From the IMG/VR virus record IMGVR_UViG_3300022665_000975, positions 1 through 20,341 of that record: a stretch of DNA of 20,341 bases; one strand, given 5' to 3'. The position numbers and the translations under genes were made by a program. The notes below the pieces were generated by a model. That model made no database searches. It was given only the letters and a program-made list of their open reading frames with translations, and had not been told where the DNA came from. Source of the DNA: a virus. Positions 13,693 through 20,341 of the stretch are shown here, in pieces. The stretch's first letter is position 1; each line of letters opens with the position of its first letter.

Positions 13693-14295
13693 ATGACAAA
13701 TGTATATGAGAAGTCAGACTACGGGTTACGTACTTTGAAAAGTGAAGTCTGGAAACCAGTAAAAGGTTATGAAGGATTATACACAATTTCAAATTTTGGC
13801 CATATAAGATCATATCATATCAGAACACGAGGAAAGGCACTGAAATCCAGCTTATCAGGTGGATACCTTACGGTGCATTTACGTAAAAATGGAAAACGGA
13901 AACATGCACATGTACATAAACTTGTTGCTTTAGCATTCTTAGGAGATCCTCCTGCTCCAGAATATAATTATTATTTAAAGAGATATATTCTTTATATTGC
14001 CAACCATAAAGACGGAATCAAGACTAATAACAATACAGGAAACTTAGAATGGAAGACTGTAAGTGAGGATGCATTGCATGCTTATGCACTAGGGCTTCGA
14101 CATGCTAGTGGATGGACATATAATAAGGAAGGAGAAACGAATCCAAGTGCAAAATTAACAGAAGAAGACATCCCGAAGATAAGAAAATTAGTAGAATGTG
14201 ACAGACTCACATGCGAACAAGTAAGTGAGAGATTCCAAGTCACAAAGAGTACAATATCAAGGATCGTTAGAAGAAAAACATGGAGACATATTTAG
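13693..14295 (+). CDS. NUMOD4-HNH homing endonuclease 2
   Basis: 200 residues from ATG 13693, preceded by AAAGGAGG; the longer frame from 13609 runs inside the helicase gene. Parts in order: NUMOD4 (EVWKPVKGYEGLYTISNFGH, about 19-38), HNH (NHKDGIKTNNNTGNLEWKT, about 107-125) and a C-terminal helix-turn-helix (CEQVSERFQVTKSTISRI). It is a diverged relative of the enzyme at 5685-6326 and sits between the helicase gene and unrelated small genes, as expected for a mobile free-standing endonuclease. Confidence 0.88.
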   Translation: MTNVYEKSDYGLRTLKSEVWKPVKGYEGLYTISNFGHIRSYHIRTRGKALKSSLSGGYLTVHLRKNGKRKHAHVHKLVALAFLGDPPAPEYNYYLKRYILYIANHKDGIKTNNNTGNLEWKTVSEDALHAYALGLRHASGWTYNKEGETNPSAKLTEEDIPKIRKLVECDRLTCEQVSERFQVTKSTISRIVRRKTWRHI

Positions 14296-14301
14296 AGTAT
14301 C

Positions 14302-14784
14302 ATGGAATTTACTTTGGAAGATAAATCCCAGGAATATATAGAAATGCTCAATGAGATAGTTGAGCGATATAAGGATACTCATCCTGTCTATATTAAAATG
14401 TTTTGTAAATATGCTAACTCTCAGACAGGATGCATCGATACGCGACTCGGTCTGTTCGCATTGTTAGCGGAGGAAGATCCAGGATTAATCATTCAAGATT
14501 ACCTACCATATCTCTTACTGAATCCCTCAACACTACGTGATGCAAAAGCCGACAACTTAAACGATCTTGAATTTAGACGAATCTCGGGTATCACGGCAAA
14601 AAAGAAACTTGACGGTTTCGAGAAACTTCTCTATATTAAGGAAAGGGATTGGTATGTCTCAATAGGCGAAGTTAATGCGATCTGGATTCCGTCAAATCAA
14701 ATCTGGCTACGATCAATAGATAAGGATTATCCTGGTTATTTTTATGACACATTAAAAATTATAGAAAAGGGGAAAAAAGGATGA
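14302..14784 (+). CDS. Unknown 160-residue protein
   Basis: Mostly helical in look, with two Cys (MFCKYANSQTGC) and a long middle stretch rich in Leu (LGLFALLAEEDPGLIIQDYL) that could be a helical repeat. The C-terminal part has several Trp (DWYVSIGEVNAIWIPSNQIW). No domain recognised. It starts six bases after the HNH stop without a clear ribosome site and overlaps the next gene by four bases (ATGA). Confidence 0.7.
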   Translation: MEFTLEDKSQEYIEMLNEIVERYKDTHPVYIKMFCKYANSQTGCIDTRLGLFALLAEEDPGLIIQDYLPYLLLNPSTLRDAKADNLNDLEFRRISGITAKKKLDGFEKLLYIKERDWYVSIGEVNAIWIPSNQIWLRSIDKDYPGYFYDTLKIIEKGKKG

Positions 14785-14978
14785 ACATATTACCGAGTGA
14801 TCAACGATTTGAGATTGACAAGATGATTGCGGAACAATTAATTACAGGTCAGCTCGTAATAATCAATGGTTTCAATTTTATTGTCAAAGGTATCTCAGTG
14901 AGACAAGGAAGCTTTGATCGTGTATTGGTCGCAAGTCGAATTCCAGACTTCAAATTGACAGAGATTGAGGGAAATTAA
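14781..14978 (+). CDS. Small protein, member of a duplicated 65-residue family (copy 1)
   Basis: 65 residues behind AAAGG. Its second half (TGQLVIINGFNF ... RVLVASRIPDF ... IEGN) matches the 65-residue protein at 15179-15376 at the same positions (TGSHIKINGD ... YILVAYTIPEF ... VTGEY). Both look like small beta proteins. Their function is not recognised. It is directly followed by the zinc-ribbon gene at 14979. Confidence 0.72.
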   Translation: MNILPSDQRFEIDKMIAEQLITGQLVIINGFNFIVKGISVRQGSFDRVLVASRIPDFKLTEIEGN

Positions 14979-15134
14979 GTGAGGGGATATTGTTTTGACT
15001 GTCTACGTCAAAGACTGAAGCTCATTCCGGTCATCAAAACTTTAAAGGATGGTGTGAGAGGTGTCTGTCCTCAATGTTGGCGGCGAAATTGGAAAAAATG
15101 GATGGAGGAAATTTCGAAATTTGTGCGCGTATAG
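14979..15134 (+). CDS. Small zinc-ribbon protein, GTG start
   Basis: A 51-codon frame from GTG 14979 to TAG 15134, directly after the previous TAA and behind GATTGAGGG. It reads RGYCFDCLRQRL at the start and GVCPQCWRRNWKKW later: two CxxC knuckles about 22 residues apart, a classic zinc ribbon, with a basic Trp-rich stretch that suggests nucleic-acid binding. It was missed by an ATG-only search and is well supported by the paired knuckles and the tight spacing. Confidence 0.72.
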   Translation: MRGYCFDCLRQRLKLIPVIKTLKDGVRGVCPQCWRRNWKKWMEEISKFVRV

Positions 15135-15178
15135 ATCCTATTTCTTTACAGTAACTATAAAAAATTGAAAGGACATTT

Positions 15179-15376
15179 ATGAAAAAACCGGAAGAGAGAA
15201 AAGTATTCAAAGTGCTTAAATCAGTTATGAAACATCCACTTACGGGAAGTCACATCAAAATCAATGGAGATCTACTCAGAATATCTCACACGATGGATCA
15301 TGGAACAGAAAATTATATATTGGTTGCATACACAATTCCTGAATTCGATTTCGAGGACGTCACAGGAGAATATTAG
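15179..15376 (+). CDS. Small protein, member of a duplicated 65-residue family (copy 2)
   Basis: 65 residues behind GAAAGGA. It is a relative of the product of 14781-14978, conserved mainly in the ING and LVA-IP-F positions and the final Gly. The copies are 398 bases apart with the zinc-ribbon gene between them. It is the last plus-strand gene before the strand switch. Confidence 0.72.
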   Translation: MKKPEERKVFKVLKSVMKHPLTGSHIKINGDLLRISHTMDHGTENYILVAYTIPEFDFEDVTGEY

Positions 15377-15382
15377 GTTAAG

Positions 15383-15399
15383 TTATTTTGAGGAAATAA
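15383..15399. terminator. AT-rich hairpin between convergent genes
   Basis: TTATTT (15383-15388) can pair with AAATAA (15394-15399) across five bases in the 23-base gap between the convergent gene ends. No long T run follows on either strand and the stem has no G-C pair, so it is at best a weak two-way terminator. Confidence 0.25.
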
Positions 15400-15600
15400 T
15401 TATAGAGTCATCTTCATCCAAATATCAAGTGCTTTGGAAACTCTCCTATCATGTCTCTTGATCACTTCGTCTACTTCTATGTATTCAGGCTTTACTCTCG
15501 TCGACGGTATGTACTCTACTCCATCCATATTTTTAGACCACATACCGCTGATCAAATCCGACATGTTAGGATTAAGAAGGCTTCTCGTTGATTTCAGCAT
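15400..15600 (-). CDS. Small basic protein, function unknown
   Basis: 66 residues reading leftward from 15600, with GAGGA upstream at the right distance. The sequence is soluble, with a central RVKPEYIEVDEVIKRHDRRV stretch. It lies at the downstream end of the minus-strand lysis cluster, 48 bases after the neighbouring gene. No family recognised. Confidence 0.6.
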   Translation of the reverse strand: MLKSTRSLLNPNMSDLISGMWSKNMDGVEYIPSTRVKPEYIEVDEVIKRHDRRVSKALDIWMKMTL

Positions 15601-15648
15601 AGTTTTTCCTCACACATCCAGCCTAAACCATTCTACTACATCAATCAC

Positions 15649-15861
15649 TTAGCTTCCGCTCTTTTCTCCTTCACTAAAATGGTGATGCTCTGTAATCTTG
15701 CTCCAATCAATAGGTTGTCCTGTCTCCTCTACAGCTAGATCATTCAATGCAATGACTGATTCTCGAATTAACCCAGGAATTTTCGCAAGCTCTTCTGTCT
15801 TTCCTCCGATCTTCGCAGCGAGAATCTTCAAGCCAGTCTCTACCAATAGCAATGATAACAT
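15649..15861 (-). CDS. Small helical protein in lysis cluster
   Basis: 70 residues, start coupled to the lipoprotein stop (TAATG) behind a strong AGGAGGTG. The first part (MLSLLLVETGLKILAAKI) is amphipathic to mildly hydrophobic; the end has a His-rich stretch (TEHHHFSEGEKSGS). It could associate with the membrane but has no convincing spanning segment. Its place between the lipoprotein and the end of the cluster suggests a lysis or late role. Confidence 0.68.
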   Translation of the reverse strand: MLSLLLVETGLKILAAKIGGKTEELAKIPGLIRESVIALNDLAVEETGQPIDWSKITEHHHFSEGEKSGS

Positions 15862-16253
15862 TATTCACCTCCTCTACTTGACACAATTCTGATTATTAAT
15901 CTGTCTAAGCTGAAGATCAAATCCTCAAGATTCTGTGATGAATCTGCCGTTGGTGGGTCTCCAACATCAAGGAACGCTACATAGATAAGTGATGCAGCTC
16001 GCGCTTCATTATGTACCTTCTCTAATAAAGCAAGTACAGGACGCATAAAATCTGCTATCTCACAACCATCCTCTAGATCAGTATCACATTTTGTAGCCAC
16101 ATTAAGTAGTTTCTCTGACGTCAGCATCAGGTTGTAAGTTCGCTCCTCCAATGATGTACGAGCATTGGGCCGCTCAATGGTTAATGGATTCCTGACGGCA
16201 CAACCCATGCTCGATAATAACATCAGCATAGGTAGTATTTTAATCAATCTCAT
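15861..16253 (-). CDS. Predicted lipoprotein in lysis cluster
   Basis: 130 residues. A basic start, hydrophobic core and Cys (MRLIKILPMLMLLSSMGCAV) form a lipoprotein signal with Cys18 as the likely lipidated residue; the lipobox SMGC is a little unusual at the middle position. The rest is helical and soluble (RTYNLMLTSEKLLNVATK). A strong AGGAGGT precedes the start, which overlaps the previous stop (ATGA). Small lipoproteins beside holin and endolysin genes can be outer-membrane spanins, but there is no obvious inner-membrane partner, so this is a suggestion only. Confidence 0.75.
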   Translation of the reverse strand: MRLIKILPMLMLLSSMGCAVRNPLTIERPNARTSLEERTYNLMLTSEKLLNVATKCDTDLEDGCEIADFMRPVLALLEKVHNEARAASLIYVAFLDVGDPPTADSSQNLEDLIFSLDRLIIRIVSSRGGE

Positions 16254-16438
16254 TTTGGTACCTCCTTCGTTGTAACACTTCCTGTTGTATTACACCGTAG
16301 AAGTGTATCAATCATAGATTTAGCCATCAGTGCCCAGCCAACCTCTGGCGGATATTCAGTAAAGAACGCTTCTACGAATCCAGTAATGAACTGTAAGACA
16401 GATAATTGAATCGTCTTACTCCAATACCACTTTTTCAT
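16250..16438 (-). CDS. Holin-like small membrane protein
   Basis: 62 residues from 16438 (MKKWYWSKTIQLSVLQFITG), chosen over the ATG at 16498 because AAAGGAG lies seven bases upstream. The KKWYxSKT start, a moderately hydrophobic helix, a second helix (VGWALMAKSMIDTLLRC) and the short T-rich end follow a pattern common in phage membrane proteins next to endolysins. Hydrophobicity is modest, so a true pore role is uncertain. Confidence 0.68.
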   Translation of the reverse strand: MKKWYWSKTIQLSVLQFITGFVEAFFTEYPPEVGWALMAKSMIDTLLRCNTTGSVTTKEVPK

Positions 16439-16454
16439 TCTTTCTCCTTTCAAA

Positions 16455-16838
16455 TTAATAAAGCCACGCAACCCGAGGATCCTTTGTTGGATCATCATCG
16501 ACGTGTATGAATGTTTTCGAGATTCCTATTCTCGTAAACCCAACACTGAGAAGAGCATCGAGTATAATAAATCGAGGCCTGGAACCTCTAGCTCCAATAT
16601 CACCTGCTTTGCATTTTTTCGTCTTGCTGGCCAAATGTGCGCTGTCCGGTTTTCCGCCCTCCTCCCTATTATGATCCTCGCACCGACAGCCACTCTGGAT
16701 TTTAAAAGGAATCCCCGCCCGTATTCTCGCCCTCTCGAGACGTTCTAGAAATGTCCGTTCGACGTTTAGAGTCTCGCAGCCACAGTTGCACCTGAATTCT
16801 TCCTCCGTAAAATGAGGAGCGAAATCATATCGGCTCAT
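16455..16838 (-). CDS. M15-family peptidase endolysin
   Basis: 127 residues. N-terminal FTEEEFRCNCGC (10-21), SGCRCEDHNREEGG (49-62), SAHL with His68, Asp80 in KAGDIG, and IHVD (His112, Asp114) are the expected elements of the zinc D-Ala-D-Ala or L-Ala-D-Glu carboxypeptidases of family M15 that phages use to cut peptidoglycan cross-links. A strong AGGAGGTG precedes the start. Downstream genes in the cluster encode the holin-like protein and the lipoprotein. Confidence 0.9.
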   Translation of the reverse strand: MSRYDFAPHFTEEEFRCNCGCETLNVERTFLERLERARIRAGIPFKIQSGCRCEDHNREEGGKPDSAHLASKTKKCKAGDIGARGSRPRFIILDALLSVGFTRIGISKTFIHVDDDPTKDPRVAWLY

Positions 16839-16884
16839 TGGGTTACACCTCCTAGATCCAGAACTGCCGTTTCCTCTTAGTTTG

Positions 16885-17175
16885 TTAGTTGATGGTGATA
16901 TCTGAGTATCCTCTGGAGTTAATATATTCTTTAAGTAAGATTTTTATGAAATTGTGGAGCATGATATTGTCAGACGGACTCAAATCGCTCTCTAAAATCC
17001 GCAGCTCTCCTTTCTCGCCTATTTCAAAAGTACCACCGATATCTTCACCCTCTGCAAAATTAGCTGCAATCTCATACAGCCCATCCTCCTCACGCAGATG
17101 CAGCCTAATGTCTGGTATGCGTATCTCATCTACATTTCCTAACGACCTAGGTGTACCGAATATTGCCTTGCTCAT
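16885..17175 (-). CDS. Small tail-associated protein, function unknown
   Basis: 96 residues, start overlapping the stop of the tail-fibre gene (ATGA), so the two are co-translated. Mostly beta in the first part (IRIPDIRLHLREEDGLYEIA), then a helical end (NIMLHNFIKILLKEYINS). Genes in this place often encode fibre chaperones or small baseplate parts, but there is no specific match. Confidence 0.7.
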   Translation of the reverse strand: MSKAIFGTPRSLGNVDEIRIPDIRLHLREEDGLYEIAANFAEGEDIGGTFEIGEKGELRILESDLSPSDNIMLHNFIKILLKEYINSRGYSDITIN

Positions 17176-19973
17176 TGTATTGCAATCTCCAATCTTTCAA
17201 GTCTTTTGTTTAATTCCTGGACTCCTGCTAATAAATATCCGAAGCCGCTCAGGGGTGAAAAAATTGCTCCGTTATGATGCATGACTTCTGAAAATTCATC
17301 AGCCATCGCGCCAGCATATAGATCATCAGTTCCAGTGCCTTTTCCTTCTTTGTATTTGAAAGTGTATACGGGAGCACCCAAAAGTTTCTTCAAAGCTTTC
17401 ACAGTGGACAGAAGTTTAATCATTCTCTTGTCTTTTCTCAGAGAGCCAGCTGCTGCCCATGTGAGTCCAGCACCTCCGTCAGTTTGAAGCTGCTGTCCAG
17501 CTGATCTAGTGCTTGGCCAATTATAGCCAAGAGAGCCAAATGTGGTGGTAGACGAAACGTTGATGGTAGCGAAAAAACAGTTCCATCTAGCACTAGATCC
17601 GCCTAAATTAGGAGTTCCAGCAGGCTCAAAATTATTGAACACCTGAATTGTCGTTACATCAGCTTTAATACCATCAAGAAAGATAGCACCAACATTAACG
17701 ATGTCTTTTTCAGTCATATCTAGGATGCTGTTTACTGCGATGTTTCCTGCTCCATCCTTAGTAAGTGAATCACATTCTAGATTACCGATGTTGAGAATAT
17801 TCCTGCCGCCCATATCTATAATGTCATTGAATAAGATATTACCAGCTCCATCTTTAGTAATCGAGTCCAACTCTAAGTTTCCAACATTGATAATGTTCTG
17901 GCCATTGTTATCTATACCATCGCCCATAATGACATTAGCCCCGCCACCCTGTTTATCAATTCTGTCACAAAATATATTTCCGGCATCATTAATATTGACT
18001 CCATTTAAATCAAGCAGGGTAAATATATCCACTCCGCTTGATGCTACAATTATATTCCCAATACCTCCTCCAAAAATCGTAACTGTGCCGCCTGAGGTAG
18101 TGAGAAGTCTCATATCATTCCCCAAAGCATTGAAAATCATGCGTCCGGTGGCTTCTTCAAAATCTATCGAACCGACGTTGCTACCTGCGTTATTGAAAAA
18201 CCGAAGATGTTGTGCCGCAGCCGTAAGTTCAATTCTATGACCGCTAGATGCGGTTCTGACAGTTCCGCCAGTAACAGTAGATGCATCTACTGTAACTGCA
18301 TTCATGCTGCCAGCTGTAATACTTCCTAAATCTGCTGTTAGAGCAGAAAGCTTTCCAAACGATCCAACAGCAGCAGTAAATATTGGTCCATTAATATCTC
18401 CGAACAGAAAGACTGTCGCAAACTCTCCTACCGTAACTGTAGTTACGACCTGCCCCAGATATGTTCTGTCATTTCCTACTGCTGTAGAGAATGTAGTAGT
18501 AAACTGAAGTGTGGAATTGCCGGTTATCTTAAAGACGTAATGAATTCCTGGAGCAGATAGTGTCTTTGGACTGCCCACTGCAGTAATAGATTCTGTTGTA
18601 TCATCAGCCCACGCTGCATTTCCAGCAGACCATGACACTGTATCGTTGTCAACAGACTGCATATTGATATCTACGGTGGCGGGAATGGTCCCTTTGCTTT
18701 GTGTTATAGCAGTGACTGCACCTGGCTCTATAGCATTTGTATTTATGTGCGACGGAGTAAATGTAACAGCCGCCGCTCTACTCGTACTTCCATTCGTCCC
18801 GTCCCAATACATCCACGGCCCATAACCCTCAAAGTTCCTTAATCTACAGCGAGCATAAACAGTCTCAGCAGTAAAAAGAATGTGGCTAACGTCAACCACG
18901 TCAGGATCGCCAACACCTGCACCTTGATTAAAGAATGGTTTTACTTGTTCAACCCATGTTGAAGGATTGCCGGGTGTTCTGAAATCATCAACAATAACCC
19001 AGTTGACGACGCCAGCAGTTCCTACAACACCACGACGGAGATTAAATACATTATCTCCTATTATATTGACTGTCCAAGTTCCATCACCATTGTCAACTAC
19101 AGTGTTGATTCTCAATATATCAGGAGCGGAAACTTCTCCTGTAGTTAGATTTATAGATTCGTGCGTGTGGATGAGTTTTCCAGCAAACCCGGTGTTTAAA
19201 GTAACACTCGTGGTTAAAGTATTTCCGCCTTGAGTAATAGCTCCATCACTTCCAGATGCCTGTGTTCCTATTAAACCAGTTAAGTTTTCGAAGTCCTCAG
19301 GCCAAAGTATGGTACTGGTTTGTATATGGACTCTAAATAGAGACTTTATCTGGCTGGTAGGCAGTTCAATAGCCATAGATATTCCATTACCAATAGCTCC
19401 TACTACATTAGTAAGGACAAATGAGACAGGAGCAAGCGGTAGAACATTATCTAAATTGCCTGCCAGAACTATACTATTGTGAGGAACAGTATATTTCATT
19501 AGGGCTACTGCAGTAGTGTCTGCGTGGGAGGCTGCTGTAGTTCCATGCGCTCCACGCTCCTCTACAGTCGCTGCACCTGTACCAGTGTTCCAGGTAAGGA
19601 GCACCATCAGTTCGTTCTCTATTTCTATAATGTCTCCTACTTTAAATGAGGCGGCATTAGATGGAGCAACAAGTGTGAAAGATGTTGACGTAGCATTTAT
19701 TGCACCACTTAGAGTCGTTCTGATAGTGGTACGCTTGATCGCAACGACATTCCCGACACCACTTTCATTTACAGAACGATAGAATAGATCGTACTTCTCA
19801 TTAGCTGGGTCAAAGGCGATATCGACATCACCTTCATTCTGGATGTTAGCTAGTGCATCGTCACTATCCACTCCTGGTTGATTAAGTGTTATACCTATTC
19901 TGACTTCCTGCATACGCTGAGTACGAAGTTTATAAAAAACCTCGATACCAGATGGCATTGCACTTTGTGACAT
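17172..19973 (-). CDS. Large tail fibre / host-recognition protein with S74-like C-terminal chaperone
   Basis: 933 residues behind TAGGAG. The N-terminus (MSQSAMPSGIEVFYKLRTQR) is the likely attachment part. The long middle is rich in Thr, Val, Asn and Gly, typical of a trimeric beta fibre, and residues about 660-775 hold 32-residue repeats (KDGAGNI ... GQNIINVGNLELDS). Residues 844-933 look like an intramolecular chaperone of the S74 kind: RKDKRMIKLLSTVKALKKL, VYTFKYK, AGAMADEF, and a C-terminal helix ELNKRLERLEIAI. The usual S-D-x-R start reads K-D-K-R, so the self-cutting serine may be missing. The first 128 bases are repeated in inverted orientation at the right edge. Confidence 0.88.
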   Translation of the reverse strand: MSQSAMPSGIEVFYKLRTQRMQEVRIGITLNQPGVDSDDALANIQNEGDVDIAFDPANEKYDLFYRSVNESGVGNVVAIKRTTIRTTLSGAINATSTSFTLVAPSNAASFKVGDIIEIENELMVLLTWNTGTGAATVEERGAHGTTAASHADTTAVALMKYTVPHNSIVLAGNLDNVLPLAPVSFVLTNVVGAIGNGISMAIELPTSQIKSLFRVHIQTSTILWPEDFENLTGLIGTQASGSDGAITQGGNTLTTSVTLNTGFAGKLIHTHESINLTTGEVSAPDILRINTVVDNGDGTWTVNIIGDNVFNLRRGVVGTAGVVNWVIVDDFRTPGNPSTWVEQVKPFFNQGAGVGDPDVVDVSHILFTAETVYARCRLRNFEGYGPWMYWDGTNGSTSRAAAVTFTPSHINTNAIEPGAVTAITQSKGTIPATVDINMQSVDNDTVSWSAGNAAWADDTTESITAVGSPKTLSAPGIHYVFKITGNSTLQFTTTFSTAVGNDRTYLGQVVTTVTVGEFATVFLFGDINGPIFTAAVGSFGKLSALTADLGSITAGSMNAVTVDASTVTGGTVRTASSGHRIELTAAAQHLRFFNNAGSNVGSIDFEEATGRMIFNALGNDMRLLTTSGGTVTIFGGGIGNIIVASSGVDIFTLLDLNGVNINDAGNIFCDRIDKQGGGANVIMGDGIDNNGQNIINVGNLELDSITKDGAGNILFNDIIDMGGRNILNIGNLECDSLTKDGAGNIAVNSILDMTEKDIVNVGAIFLDGIKADVTTIQVFNNFEPAGTPNLGGSSARWNCFFATINVSSTTTFGSLGYNWPSTRSAGQQLQTDGGAGLTWAAAGSLRKDKRMIKLLSTVKALKKLLGAPVYTFKYKEGKGTGTDDLYAGAMADEFSEVMHHNGAIFSPLSGFGYLLAGVQELNKRLERLEIAIQ
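17660..17960 (-). repeat. 32-residue tandem repeats inside tail fibre
   Basis: Repeating units on the pattern D(I/L)D...G-NI-N-GN-E-DS-TKDGAGNI, with a period of about 96 bases (gctccatc occurs at 17749 and gctcca at 17845 on the plus strand). Three or so copies are visible, diverging toward the ends. Length variation of such repeats can change fibre length. Confidence 0.7.
19844..19972 (-). repeat. Inverted repeat arm 1 (start of tail-fibre gene)
   Basis: This 129-base stretch, from the second base of the fibre ATG inward, is matched exactly in reverse complement by 20213-20341, with 240 bases between the arms. I compared the arms base by base and saw no mismatch. Confidence 0.92.
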
Positions 19974-20006
19974 TTTTTTACTCCTACTCTTACTCTATTT
20001 TTATTC

Positions 20007-20249
20007 TTATGAAACTCTCACTGTTACAGACTCCAACGACTCATTTGACGATAAATCATTAACAAATAATGTTACTACGTTAAATCCCTGAGAGGCTATA
20101 GAGAGCTCAAATCCTCGCGCGATAAGATCCAGCGTACCACCATCTAGAATTTCATAAACATCGGCTGAGTCCCAATCATTATCTGTTCCACCACCAAGAG
20201 TAGCCGTGATAGTGTCACAAAGTGCAATGCCATCTGGTATCGAGGTTTT
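20007..20249 (-). CDS. Structural protein gene, 3' part only, cut at inverted-repeat junction
   Basis: An open minus-strand frame ends with TAA at 20007-20009 and reads TATLGGGTDNDWDSADVYEI ... LIARGFELSIASQGFNV ... ESLESVTVRVS, a beta-rich, Ig-like C-terminus. It is followed 34 bases on by the fibre gene, so it is probably another tail component. The frame continues to 20249, where a stop (from TTA at 20250-20252) lies inside the inverted repeat that begins at 20213; there is no start codon. The true upstream part is thus missing or replaced at the junction. Confidence 0.6.
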   Translation of the reverse strand, partial: KTSIPDGIALCDTITATLGGGTDNDWDSADVYEILDGGTLDLIARGFELSIASQGFNVVTLFVNDLSSNESLESVTVRVS

Positions 20250-20341
20250 TTATAAACTTCGTACTCAGCGTATGCAGGAAGTCAGAATAGGTATAACACT
20301 TAATCAACCAGGAGTGGATAGTGACGATGCACTAGCTAACA
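20213..20341 (+). repeat. Inverted repeat arm 2, duplicated start of tail-fibre gene, at window edge
   Basis: Exact reverse-complement copy of 19844-19972 running to the last base of the window, so its true length is unknown. It carries the fibre N-terminal code on the plus strand with the first base changed (GTG at 20212-20214 in place of ATG), and no ribosome site of note is upstream. It may be a contig-end fold-back artefact or a real duplicated or invertible fibre start. Confidence 0.9.

Noticed and set aside
15135-15178. TTTACA and TATAAA as a promoter before the 15179 gene
   Set aside because: The two boxes are only five bases apart, far from the 16-18 needed.
17701-18240. 179-residue plus-strand open frame opposite the tail fibre
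   Set aside because: It mirrors the fibre repeats, is very rich in Pro, Ser and Ile, and has no ribosome site.

Overview
The window is a stretch of a tailed double-stranded DNA phage genome, or a prophage or metagenomic phage contig. It carries a phage replication and recombination module on the plus strand and a lysis and tail module on the minus strand. Genes are packed tightly with many ATGA, TAATG and GTGA overlaps, and ribosome binding sites are AGGAGG-like. The M15 peptidase and the lipoprotein point to a bacterial host that I cannot name. No integrase or repressor is seen.

Region 1 (1-1890): the window opens inside a gene for a Ro60/Rsr-type TROVE protein. Its frame is open to base 1, so the true start lies off the left edge. 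A small zinc-ribbon gene follows, then about 520 bases with no convincing gene. These fold on paper into four consecutive structured units, each closed by a long perfect or near-perfect helix. The last unit has tRNA-like acceptor, D and T arms with the anticodon arm replaced by a larger branched insert. Bacterial Ro60 proteins work with Y RNAs, some of which mimic tRNA, so this looks like a phage-encoded Ro60 with its own RNA partners. It is the most interesting locus here.

Region 2 (1890-6907): small proteins, a Cas4/RecB-like nuclease with four cysteines, several overlapping micro-genes, a SANT/Myb-like protein, an Acb2-type cyclic-nucleotide sponge (anti-CBASS), a Sak4-like ATPase, an HNH homing endonuclease and a DUF669-like recombination protein, closed by a strong intrinsic terminator.

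Region 3 (6908-15376): a ParB-methyltransferase fusion, a DUF6378 protein flanked by cysteine-rich ends, a uracil-DNA-glycosylase/DNA polymerase I fusion, a DUF3987-type helicase, a second HNH endonuclease and a set of small unknown proteins, including a duplicated 65-residue family around a GTG-started zinc-ribbon gene.

Region 4 (15400-20341, minus strand): small protein genes, a lipoprotein, a holin-like membrane protein, an M15 endolysin, and a 933-residue tail fibre with 32-residue repeats and an S74-like C-terminal chaperone. The last 129 bases are an exact inverted copy of the start of the tail-fibre gene. This is either a fold-back assembly or amplification artefact or a real rearrangement, and it cuts the next structural gene.
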